DNA of 10,613 nucleotides. Origin: Myxococcales bacterium (GTDB taxonomy: Bacteria > Myxococcota > Polyangia > Fen-1088). Both the position numbers and the translations under genes were made by a program. Each line of letters starts with the position of its first letter. Position 1 is the first letter of the stretch. Below the pieces are notes generated by a model. That model was not told where the DNA came from. It saw only the letters and a list, made by a program, of their open reading frames with translations, and made no database searches. Positions 1 through 6,945 of this stretch are shown piece after piece. The stretch lies in the NCBI GenBank assembly GCA_003153875.1, contig PMBY01000465.1, positions 1-10,613 on the forward strand, in the 5' to 3' direction.

Positions 1-202
1 CCACGCCCACGAAGGTCAGCTTGCACGGGATGGGCGCGCCGTTGTCGGCATCGCGCACCTCCCAGGTCATCAGGCCTTCGTAGTGGCGGGCCGGACGCGG
101 CTTGCTGGCGGGGGCAGGGGCCTGATCACCGGGGACGGCAGCGAAAAGCGCGGTCGCGACGAGAGCGGTGGCGGAAAAGGAGATGGTTGTGGCGATGCGC
201 AT
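1..202 (-). CDS. N-terminal fragment of an exported protein of unknown function
   Basis: An open frame begins at an ATG on the minus strand (200-202) and runs off the left edge; 67 residues are visible. The start MRIATTISFSATALVATALF is a typical Sec signal peptide, with one Arg, a hydrophobic core of about 17 residues and small residues (FAAVPG) near the likely cleavage site. A short Ala/Pro/Lys-rich linker follows, then a beta-strand-like segment, GLMTWEVRDADNGAPIPCKL followed by TFVGV. The D-x-x-x-G-x-P-I-P-x-x-L-x-F pattern resembles the first strands of carboxypeptidase-regulatory-like or Ig-like domains that begin some secreted metallohydrolases (CehA/McbA type). That family guess is weak because so little is visible. 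No Shine-Dalgarno precedes the start, but a TACTAT hexamer lies 10 nt upstream (213-218), so a very short leader is possible. The gene follows the lipoprotein gene on the same strand after 122 bp. Confidence 0.7.
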   Translation of the reverse strand, partial: MRIATTISFSATALVATALFAAVPGDQAPAPASKPRPARHYEGLMTWEVRDADNGAPIPCKLTFVGV

Positions 203-324
203 TGTGGATACGATAGTACGACAGTCCGAACAAGGGCGCGCCCGGTCCCCTTAATCCGCCGATAGCCGCAGAACGTCGTGGCGGTGGTCGTGACCCTGGC
301 CGGAGTGACAGCGAATGGCGTGGC

Positions 325-3309
325 TCAGGGCACGGGCGGCACGCAAACCCCAAAGAAGCACGGCGTCACTTTGACTGACCAGACTCGGTAGCCACACGAA
401 CCCCAATTCGATATCTGCCCCTTTGTCTGACTGTCAGCAGAATTGCAGGGGTCAATGGTGTCCCCGCGAACAATCCTCAAGTCTCCGCCATAGTTGTCGC
501 CGCTGAATAGAGTCGCCTGAACCCCTGCACCGAGTTTCATCGACTTGGATCCCTTTGACACAGGGTACGTCCAGCGATCGCCGCGGTACAAGCCAACCGT
601 CAAGGTGCGACACTTGCCCTTGAAATTCGCCTCTTGCCAAAGGGTGACCTCGAACTCTCCCGGCGTGGTCTTGCAGTATCTCTCCGGCCACGCGGTGTAG
701 TGCTTGACGCTGGCGTTGCCAACCTGGCTGTCCGGGAAGGGAATGACGTTGAAATTGAGTATGGCGTGGAGCTCGCCTGCGCCAGGGTACCCCTTTCCCC
801 ACATGTCAAAGTAGTCGATCCCCTCCTCCTCCTCGTCCGACCCCCTCTGGAAACTGAACGGGCCATAGTTGTCTCCGGTCTCCGTCAGAAGCTCCCCAGT
901 GTCCGGATTGACCGCCATGATCCCGTGGTACCGCGTTCCAGAATCCGTAAGGTACAGGACCCTCCCACGAGAATCAAAGACACCGCCCTGACCGCCCCAG
1001 TGCAAATTCGAAGAAGGGGGAGGCACCACATCGGGTTCCGAAAGGTACCTCCATTTCTCGCGGGGGGTGCAAGTGTCTGGGTATGCGGAACAATCGAGTG
1101 GCTGGAGGAAGCCCAGGGGGTCCTGCCCAGCCTGGTGATTCTTGAGTGTGTCCCAGGAAATCGTATACCTGTCAATGCCCCCATCAGCCGGGTACTGCGT
1201 CCAAAGGTAGTGGTTCTGCGGATCGACTGCGACGAATGCGCATTGCCCACCAGACACCTTGCTCGCCCCGACCAACGACAAGTTGTCGGCCCGGTAGGCC
1301 GCGACTCTCGCAATTTGGTCGAAACACTTTTCCAAAGGCACGAAGACATACCCGACAGTCGAGTCGTTTGGATCGGCAGCGTAGTCTGGATCGCCCATGT
1401 GGGCGCAGCCTTCCAATCCTATGGTACCCGGAAGTAGTACGGGTAAGGTAGCCGGAGGTATTGGTGGGTACCATTTTAGACGTTTCATAGGCTGCGGCCA
1501 TGCGTCGGGGCCGGTGCCGGTGCACTTCTCGATCAACCAGTCTTGCGGAGCGTACCAGTCTTCTTGGTTCAACCTGTCAACGCACGTTCCCAACTCAACG
1601 GCCCATTGGTCCAGATTCTGTCCCAGGGGGATCTTCATCAGAGCCCATGTGGTCGTGAAGAACCAGTGGGTGGGACTATGAGCTAGGCCTTGCGGCTGTT
1701 CCTTAAACGCCGCCGTTTCACTATCGTCAGGATAGTCGCCCAGGTATGCATAGGCGACGCGCCTGTCGTCTTCCCACTGGACGATGATCGACGACGTATT
1801 GTCGTTCACGTTGGGACCAAGTTGAAAGATGTCGGAGTCGGCTATCCGGTCGTGACTGCTTCCGGCTTCGTATGTCGCACGACGACCGCGATACCAATAC
1901 TTGGAGGGATCAGGCGGCGGAATGACGAACGGGTGGGACGAATCCTGCTCCGGGGTGTCATAAGCAAGAGGGTCGAAAAGGATCGCCCGCACGCCGCAGC
2001 CGACCCGCACCGATGAGATCGTGTCGTTTTTCATCGGCGGGAAGAAGCTTGAGTTTGGATAGCGCCCTTCATTGCTTGGGTCCGGTGGGAAAGGGGCGGA
2101 AAGAGTGGCACACGGCCCGGCGTAGTGGTCCCAATCCCAAACCATGACCTCGTTGGGCTTGGGGCGGGCGTTGGGGTCGTCGCACGCGGTTGGCTCGTCG
2201 GCGAGTGATAGGCAATGGCCCCCATCGTCACAGACACTGTTTGGACCGCACGCTTTTCCACACGTCGGCGGGTAACTACAAACGCTACCCGTGCAAGTGT
2301 CTTTCGTGCACGGATTGCCATCGTTGCAGGATTGCGCGCAGGTCAACACCGCCATCCCGCTTTGAAAGGTGACCTTCGAATCCATGTCCACGTAAACATC
2401 ACGCCCAACCAAGGCACCGGTCACGGTATTGCGCTGCCCGATCTGCAGCGTTCCGTTGGGAACCAGGATCTCCCCAAGAATGGTCGCGTCGTTGCCAAAC
2501 GCTGCCGCAATCGGCGTGTCGGTCAGCCCGCCACCGGTGCCGTTCTTCCCGGATACCTCGATGCGCAGGTCGGCCGCGGTCAGGGTCACCCCAGTGCCAG
2601 CCCCGATCCACACCCGGGCAAGCGTACTCAGTCGCCCCGCCACCCGCACCTGCACCGGCCCCAGGGCCTCGATGCGTGCCCCGTCGTCAAGTTGGAGCGA
2701 AGCGAGGTGATACACCCCACCCTGCAGGCGCAAGATGCCCTGCGTGCCGACGCTGACAGCGCCGTACGCCCCCGGTCCAATCTGCACTGCGAAAGATGGC
2801 TTCACCTTCACGGCCATGGTCCCTGCGGAAGCCAGCGCCGGTGTGGGCAAGGCCGGCATAGTCGCGGGGAATGCATATTTCTTGGAGTACGTCCCGCCGT
2901 TCTGGACGGAGAGCTGGTTGGTCTGCACGTCCCCCACTTTCGCGCCATCCAGGAGTACTCGATTCGCAATCACGTTGTGGGTCGTGTCGACCTGGACACT
3001 GGCCGACAGAGCAAGTTCGTAGCCCGCGACCAGGAACGGCCCAGAGCCCGCCACATGCACCCCCACGTCGCCGCCGGTGAGCACTGTGCGGTCGCGCAGA
3101 GTGGCGCTGTTCTGCGCGTACACGGCGAAATCGGTAATCTGTGGGCTGGAGTTGAGCGCCGCAGGGGGCGCGCCCTCGACTTCGGCGGTTGGAGGATTCT
3201 CTTGCAAGCACGACGCGGCACTGATGGTGAGAGCTGCGACGGCGACTGCCGCCCTCAGCTCCGACGAGAAACGTGCGTACAAGAGACGACCAATGCAGAA
3301 ATCTCGCAT
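325..3309 (-). CDS. Large mosaic lipoprotein: beta-helix-like domain, Cys-rich linker, beta/gamma-crystallin-type domains
   Basis: Predicted 994-residue envelope lipoprotein of unknown function. The frame is open up to 3672, but I chose the ATG at 3309. It has a G6 purine run 6 nt upstream and puts a hydrophobic stretch (AAVAVAALTISAAS) just before Cys34, a plausible though imperfect lipobox (AASC). Longer starts would overlap the divergent gene. Domains: residues 55-317 are repetitive beta-rich sequence ending in an AFGNDATILGEILVPNGTLQ-type segment, as in polymer-forming or collagen-binding-A-like domains. Residues 324-366 are Cys-rich (SCNDGNPCTKDTC), frequent in myxobacterial secreted proteins. 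Residues 388-510 look like beta/gamma-crystallin with two matches to the calcium motif [ND][ND]xx[ST]S (NDTISS 428-433, NDNTSS 502-507). About 625-860 is an unassigned region, perhaps propeller-like. Residues 886-983 are a clear crystallin-type pair (LWQEANFKGKC, LFSGDNYGGDL, VWSVKV). GC is about 70% over the first domain and about 53-57% afterwards (hand-counted lines). Surface anchoring and calcium binding are inferred. Confidence 0.85.
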   Translation of the reverse strand: MRDFCIGRLLYARFSSELRAAVAVAALTISAASCLQENPPTAEVEGAPPAALNSSPQITDFAVYAQNSATLRDRTVLTGGDVGVHVAGSGPFLVAGYELALSASVQVDTTHNVIANRVLLDGAKVGDVQTNQLSVQNGGTYSKKYAFPATMPALPTPALASAGTMAVKVKPSFAVQIGPGAYGAVSVGTQGILRLQGGVYHLASLQLDDGARIEALGPVQVRVAGRLSTLARVWIGAGTGVTLTAADLRIEVSGKNGTGGGLTDTPIAAAFGNDATILGEILVPNGTLQIGQRNTVTGALVGRDVYVDMDSKVTFQSGMAVLTCAQSCNDGNPCTKDTCTGSVCSYPPTCGKACGPNSVCDDGGHCLSLADEPTACDDPNARPKPNEVMVWDWDHYAGPCATLSAPFPPDPSNEGRYPNSSFFPPMKNDTISSVRVGCGVRAILFDPLAYDTPEQDSSHPFVIPPPDPSKYWYRGRRATYEAGSSHDRIADSDIFQLGPNVNDNTSSIIVQWEDDRRVAYAYLGDYPDDSETAAFKEQPQGLAHSPTHWFFTTTWALMKIPLGQNLDQWAVELGTCVDRLNQEDWYAPQDWLIEKCTGTGPDAWPQPMKRLKWYPPIPPATLPVLLPGTIGLEGCAHMGDPDYAADPNDSTVGYVFVPLEKCFDQIARVAAYRADNLSLVGASKVSGGQCAFVAVDPQNHYLWTQYPADGGIDRYTISWDTLKNHQAGQDPLGFLQPLDCSAYPDTCTPREKWRYLSEPDVVPPPSSNLHWGGQGGVFDSRGRVLYLTDSGTRYHGIMAVNPDTGELLTETGDNYGPFSFQRGSDEEEEGIDYFDMWGKGYPGAGELHAILNFNVIPFPDSQVGNASVKHYTAWPERYCKTTPGEFEVTLWQEANFKGKCRTLTVGLYRGDRWTYPVSKGSKSMKLGAGVQATLFSGDNYGGDLRIVRGDTIDPCNSADSQTKGQISNWGSCGYRVWSVKVTPCFFGVCVPPVP

Positions 3310-3643
3310 ATCTTGCCCCCCAGGTAGATTGACAACCAGATCGCAGAAGTCGTCACCCGTGAACCAGCGGGCTGACTCCATACTCAAAATGTAGACTACC
3401 GCGACTGACCGGTTGATGAAAAGCAGAAAACCGAAAGCCACTGCGACGAGGTGCAAAGGAATATCGCACGTCCCCACGTCCAGTTCAGCCGACGGCAGGG
3501 GCGGTACTGGTGGTTCCGTGGGGCTGGCAGCGGGGGTGAGCGCGACCGGAACGGACGGTCCCACTAGCGAGCAAGGGGTAGGCACTTGAGTACGACAACC
3601 CGAAGAAGCGCGGGAGGCGATATACTGCGTCGACACGACGACT
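3310..3643. other. Divergent intergenic region between the lipoprotein and acyltransferase-ligase genes
   Basis: These 334 bp lie between two divergently oriented starts and should hold both promoters. A hand-counted line (3361-3420) is about 53% GC, lower than the genes to the right. No strong -35/-10 pair with standard spacing was found for the minus-strand gene. On the plus strand a TATACT hexamer (3621-3626) lies close to the ligase start. The minus-strand frame of the lipoprotein remains open through here and would encode a hydrophobic stretch around 3382-3453, but it lacks a ribosome binding site and runs into the neighbouring gene, so I treat it as non-coding. No RNA gene or terminator was recognised. 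Confidence 0.6.
3621..3626 (+). promoter_or_regulatory. Possible -10 element (TATACT) of the acyltransferase-ligase gene
   Basis: TATACT differs from TATAAT at one position and lies 17 nt before the ATG at 3644. No recognisable -35 hexamer is found 16-18 nt upstream. A GGAGG at 3613-3617 is 26 nt from the ATG, too far to act as a normal ribosome binding site. If this is the true -10, the transcript would have a leader of only about 10 nt. Weak call based on one hexamer. Confidence 0.22.
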
Positions 3644-6280
3644 ATGCTCAATCGCTTCTTGCGTTTTCTCATCCGCTCCCTGCTCTGGCTGCGCTACCGC
3701 ATTCGTGTGAGAGGCCTGGATCGTGTCGCTCCGCCCGACGGTCGCGGCGTTCTGTTTTTGGCCAACCACCCGGCGCTCATCGATCCCATCATGGTGATGA
3801 CCGTGCTGTGGCCGCGCTTCCGGCCGCGCGTACTGGCGGATCGCGCCCAGGCCCGTCGCTGGGGGATTCACTTCCTGGCGCGGCGGGCGCGGGCGCTCGA
3901 GATCGCAGACATGACCCGCGATGGTCGCGGCGCCCGCGAACAGGTGGAATCCATGATCGAGGCCAGCGCCGGGGCTTTGCGTCGGGGCGAGGCGCTGCTG
4001 CTCTATCCCGCGGGCCGCATCTATCGCCAGCGCCGCGAGGATCTGGGCGGCAACAGCGCGGTCGAGCAGTTGCTGCAGGCCGTGCCCGACGTGCGCGTGG
4101 TGCTGGTGCGCACCGCCGGGTTGTGGGGCTCCAGCTTCAGTCGCGCCTCGGGCAAACCGCCCGAGGTCATGGCGGCCCTGCGCCGGGGTCTGTGGGGCCT
4201 GCTCAAGTGCGCCATCTTCCTCTCGCCTCGCCGCCACGTGGCCATCGACGTGGTCGAGCCCGACGATCTGCCGCGCACCGCGGATCGGGTGGTGCTCAAT
4301 CGCTACCTGGAGGACTTCTACAATCGCAACGCGGGCGGAAGCACTTACGTGCCCCATTCATTGTGGGAAGGGGGCGGCGTGCGCTGGCTACCCGAGCCGG
4401 TCAGCAGCGCGGAGCCAGGCGTGGCGCGCCGGATCCCGCCCGCCACGCGCGACACCGTGCAGGAGTACCTGCGCCAGCTCACCGGGGTGCGCGACATCAA
4501 CGAGAGCCAGCGTCTGGCCCACGACCTGGGCCTGGACAGCTTGGTGCGCGTGGAGATCCAGTCCTGGATCGAGAGCGAATTCGGTTTTCCCCAACCCGAG
4601 GTCGACGCCATCGAGACGGTGGGAGACGTCATGCGGGCCGCGGTGGGCGAGACCGTGGGCAAGGCTGCGGCCGAGCCCCAGCCGGTGGCACACGTCTGGA
4701 CCGCGGCCGCCCAGGTCGCCACCACGTCGCCGGTCATGCCAGCAGGTGACAGCTTGACCGCGGTGTTTCTCGACATGGCTCGCCGGCATCCCAGCCAGGT
4801 AGTCATCGCGGACCAGCAGAGCGGGGTGCGCAGCTATCGCGATCTGGTCACGGCGCTCTTGCTTTTGCGGCCGGTCTTCGCCCGCATGCCCGGATCGTTC
4901 GTCGGCATCATGTTGCCCGCCTCGGTCGCTGCCAGCGTGGCCACCTTGGCTGCGCTTTTCGCCGGCAAGACGCCGGTCATGATCAACTGGACCACCGGCC
5001 CGCGCGGCGTGCTGCACGGGCTGGACCTGCTCGACATTCGTTGCGTGGTGACGGCCCGTCGCCTGATCAGCCGTCTTGAATCAGAGGGCTTCGGTAGCAC
5101 GCCGGGATTCATGCAGCGGCTCACCTACCTGGACGATGTCGCCAAGCAATTCTCGCTTCCTGCAAAGCTGCTGGCGGCGCTGCGCGCGCGGCTCGGATTG
5201 ATCGGCGTGCTGGCAGAGGCGCGGGCGCCCGAAGTGGCCGCTGTGCTGTTCACCAGCGGCTCCGAGAGCGTGCCCAAAGCGGTTCCCCTGACTCAGAGCA
5301 ATCTGCTGGCCAACATCCGCGACGCGCTCGCGGTCATTCCGCTTCGCCCCGACGAGGCTCTCTTGGGCATCCTGCCTCCCTTCCATTCCTTCGGGTTGAC
5401 CGTCGACATTCTGCTGCCGCTGCTGTGCGGTCTGCGTACCGTGTATCACGTCAACCCCAATGACGGCGCCACGCTGGCCTCGCTCATCGAGGCGTATCGG
5501 GCCACGTTGTTGGTGGGCACGCCCACTTTCCTGGCGGGCATCGTGCGGGCCGCGCAACCCGGGCAGCTGGCCAGCCTGCGCCTGGCCATTGCCGGCGCCG
5601 AGAAGTGCCCGCCCCATGTGTACGATGCCCTGGCGCATGCCTGCCCCGAGATGGTGGTCATCGAAGGCTACGGCATCACCGAGTGCTCGCCCATCGTGTC
5701 GGTCAACCGTCCCGGCCAACCGCGACGGGAAACCATTGGCCTGCCTTTGCCGTCGGTGGAGCACGCCATCGTCGACGCCGAGTGTGGCAAGCCCACGCCC
5801 TGCGGCCAGCGCGGCATGCTGCTGGTGCGCGGGCCCAGCATTTTTGGCGGCTACCTCAAGTACGATGGTCAGTCGCCCTTTGTCTCGTTTGCCGGCAAGG
5901 AATGGTACCGCACCGGCGATCTGGTGTGCGAAGACAGCGACGGCGTCCTCACCTTCTGCGGCCGGCTCAAGCGCTTTGTGAAGATTGGCGGCGAAATGAT
6001 CCCGCTGGCCGCGGTCGAGGCCGCGCTGGAGGCCAAGTGGATGCCCCCGGGTCAGGGTGAAGGTCCCTGCCTGGCAGTGGAATGCACGCCCGACGAGGAG
6101 CACCCCGAGTTGGTTCTCTTCACGTCGTTGGAGATCGATCGCGAGGCCGCCAACCGCTGCCTGCGCGAAGCCGGGCTGTCGCCCTTGCACAACATCCGGC
6201 GCGTGGTGCGGCTGGAGGCGCTGCCCTTGCTGGGCACCGGGAAGACCGACTACCGCGCGCTCAAGGCGACGCTGGGATAG
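3644..6280 (+). CDS. PlsC acyltransferase - acyl carrier protein - AMP-forming fatty acid ligase fusion (Aas-like)
   Basis: 878-residue three-domain protein. Residues 1-235 are a PlsC-type glycerolipid acyltransferase with the HX4D catalytic motif (ANHPALIDP, His42/Asp47); the usual FPEGTR block reads YPAGRIYR (121-128). Residues 265-335 are an acyl carrier domain with the phosphopantetheine site GLDSL (Ser299). Residues 370-878 are an AMP-binding acyl-CoA/ACP synthetase: P-loop-like TSGSESVPKAV (537-547), GYGITE (675-680), YRTGDL (755-760), GRLKRFVKIGGE (773-784) and C-terminal GTGKTDYRAL with the likely adenylation Lys867. By analogy with bifunctional Aas, it should adenylate a free fatty acid, load it on a carrier thiol and acylate a lysophospholipid at the inner membrane. 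Here the carrier is built in. A hydrophobic, Arg-rich N-terminus (LNRFLRFLIRSLLWLRYRIR) could bind membrane. The first Met is used because it precedes the whole PlsC domain; no close Shine-Dalgarno is seen. Substrate and acceptor are inferred. Confidence 0.92.
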   Translation: MLNRFLRFLIRSLLWLRYRIRVRGLDRVAPPDGRGVLFLANHPALIDPIMVMTVLWPRFRPRVLADRAQARRWGIHFLARRARALEIADMTRDGRGAREQVESMIEASAGALRRGEALLLYPAGRIYRQRREDLGGNSAVEQLLQAVPDVRVVLVRTAGLWGSSFSRASGKPPEVMAALRRGLWGLLKCAIFLSPRRHVAIDVVEPDDLPRTADRVVLNRYLEDFYNRNAGGSTYVPHSLWEGGGVRWLPEPVSSAEPGVARRIPPATRDTVQEYLRQLTGVRDINESQRLAHDLGLDSLVRVEIQSWIESEFGFPQPEVDAIETVGDVMRAAVGETVGKAAAEPQPVAHVWTAAAQVATTSPVMPAGDSLTAVFLDMARRHPSQVVIADQQSGVRSYRDLVTALLLLRPVFARMPGSFVGIMLPASVAASVATLAALFAGKTPVMINWTTGPRGVLHGLDLLDIRCVVTARRLISRLESEGFGSTPGFMQRLTYLDDVAKQFSLPAKLLAALRARLGLIGVLAEARAPEVAAVLFTSGSESVPKAVPLTQSNLLANIRDALAVIPLRPDEALLGILPPFHSFGLTVDILLPLLCGLRTVYHVNPNDGATLASLIEAYRATLLVGTPTFLAGIVRAAQPGQLASLRLAIAGAEKCPPHVYDALAHACPEMVVIEGYGITECSPIVSVNRPGQPRRETIGLPLPSVEHAIVDAECGKPTPCGQRGMLLVRGPSIFGGYLKYDGQSPFVSFAGKEWYRTGDLVCEDSDGVLTFCGRLKRFVKIGGEMIPLAAVEAALEAKWMPPGQGEGPCLAVECTPDEEHPELVLFTSLEIDREAANRCLREAGLSPLHNIRRVVRLEALPLLGTGKTDYRALKATLG

Positions 6281-6384
6281 CCAATCGCAGCCGCTCGCCC
6301 ATCAGGCGAATGGGGCGCCGACGCGGCTCTGCGGTGATCGTCTGGGCCTGTCTGTCCATGCCGCTCATGAGCAAGGAACTGGGG

Positions 6385-6540
6385 ATGTACCTCGCGCTCC
6401 TGGGCGGGGGCTTCTTCGCCCTGGCCTACCTCTTTCTGGGTCGTCGCAAGGGTCAGCCCCAACCCCTCTCGTGGCGCGCGGTCCTCATCCTGACGTATCT
6501 TTGGCCGTTGAGATCGTGGGCGACGCTGCAGTCACCGTAA
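6385..6540 (+). CDS. Putative small two-helix membrane protein, 51 aa
   Basis: The frame starting at ATG 6385 has an AAGGA Shine-Dalgarno 7 nt upstream (6373-6377), the best ribosome binding site near any start in this part of the window. It encodes MYLALLGGGFFALAYLFLG, a good transmembrane helix, then a basic/Pro-rich turn (RRKGQPQP) and a second hydrophobic stretch (AVLILTYLWPL). The same frame has in-frame ATGs at 6310 (76 aa), 6358 and 6370, but these lack a good ribosome binding site. The gene begins about 105 bp after the ligase stop on the same strand, so co-transcription is possible. Its TAA stop lies inside the left arm of the inverted repeat (6535-6552), so insertion of the element may have changed the C-terminus. 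I do not recognise the family. Confidence 0.45.
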   Translation: MYLALLGGGFFALAYLFLGRRKGQPQPLSWRAVLILTYLWPLRSWATLQSP

Positions 6541-6807
6541 TCCCGCGGCAAGGCGCGGGATCAGGGCTAGTGCCTCCAGTCACAATTCCAGCCAGATTTG
6601 GGCCGCCCATGCACCCCGCCCTGCGTCGTTGCTCCTCGGTTACATACGTCGAGTATGCGCCCTCGTCGCGCCTCGCAGGACGGGCGCCTGAACGACCGAA
6701 ACCTGGCCGATCTTCTGACTGGAGGCACTAGGCGAGCGACTTCGCCTTGGGCTACCCCCTTCCGCCATGCGCCCCACGGCGGCGCTGCGCTTGCCGCGGG
6801 ATTACGG
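6535..6807. repeat. Nested long inverted repeat element, about 273 bp
   Basis: Outer arms are an 18-nt perfect inverted repeat: CCGTAATCCCGCGGCAAG at 6535-6552 and its reverse complement at 6790-6807. Inside is a second perfect pair of 16 nt: CTAGTGCCTCCAGTCA at 6567-6582, complemented at 6716-6731. Further imperfect pairs continue inward: 6591-6604 with 6694-6707, and 6615-6625 with 6674-6684. All inner pairs share one centre near 6649.5, which is occupied by a small hairpin (CATAC, loop GTCGA, GTATG at 6643-6657). The outer pair is centred about 21 nt further right because the right side carries about 44 extra bases, including GGCGA...TCGCC just right of 6731. AGTC occurs directly outside both ends (6530-6533 and 6808-6811), perhaps a short target duplication. 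No transposase frame is inside. It could be a non-autonomous MITE-like or REP-like genomic repeat, or a structured RNA. Confidence 0.75.
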
Positions 6808-6945
6808 AGTCCGACCCCTTTCTTCCTGTCCGACCTCTGTGTTCTCTGTGCTCTCTGTGGTGGAAAAGCTAATAATCATGCACCAGGGGATCACCATGAA
6901 GAACGCCGAAGACGCTCGCGTCGAAGTCGCGCGAGTCCAATCGCT
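6541..6945. other. Gene-poor spacer upstream of hemW
   Basis: About 400 bp separate the small membrane protein gene from hemW. The left two thirds are the inverted repeat element. Next come a pyrimidine-rich segment with a 9-nt tandem repeat (6835-6861), an AT-richer patch with TAATAAT (6870-6876) that could serve as a -10 though no matching -35 was seen, and a 17-codon ORF running into the hemW start. The hemW frame is open through this region but translates to low-complexity, Arg-rich sequence that matches no HemW N-terminus. Confidence 0.6.
6835..6861. repeat. 9-nt tandem repeat (CTCTGTGNT x3)
   Basis: Three consecutive 9-nt units, CTCTGTGTT, CTCTGTGCT and CTCTGTGGT, differ only at position 8. 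They sit just right of the inverted repeat and upstream of hemW. From memory, similar CTCTGTG-type tandem motifs occur between genes in various environmental bacterial genomes; this could not be checked. Function unknown. Confidence 0.7.

Noticed and set aside
234..243. Palindrome GGGCGCGCCC between the lipoprotein and exported protein genes
   Set aside because: Ten-base palindromes of this composition are common in GC-rich DNA; no T-tract or spaced arms to make it a terminator or operator.
2215..3327. 370-codon plus-strand open frame
   Set aside because: Antisense shadow of the lipoprotein N-terminal domain; Arg/His-rich composition and no domain pattern.
3310..3672. N-terminal extension of the lipoprotein frame by 121 codons, including a hydrophobic stretch
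   Set aside because: It overlaps the divergent ligase start, lacks a ribosome binding site at the alternative ATGs (3672, 3381) and would bury the lipoprotein signal inside the protein.
3586..4749. 387-codon plus-strand frame overlapping the ligase gene
   Set aside because: Alternative frame of the PlsC/ACP coding region with Arg/Gly/Ala-rich sequence and no motifs.
5081..6190. 369-codon minus-strand open frame
   Set aside because: Antisense to the well-supported ligase domain; Gln/Arg/His-rich translation typical of a GC-rich shadow.
6535..6861. CRISPR array
   Set aside because: The repeats are inverted or directly adjacent, with no regular direct repeats and spacers, and no cas genes are present.
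6598..6945. Upstream extension of hemW by 116 codons
   Set aside because: The added sequence is low-complexity and runs through the inverted repeat and tandem repeat; the HemW domain begins just after 6946.
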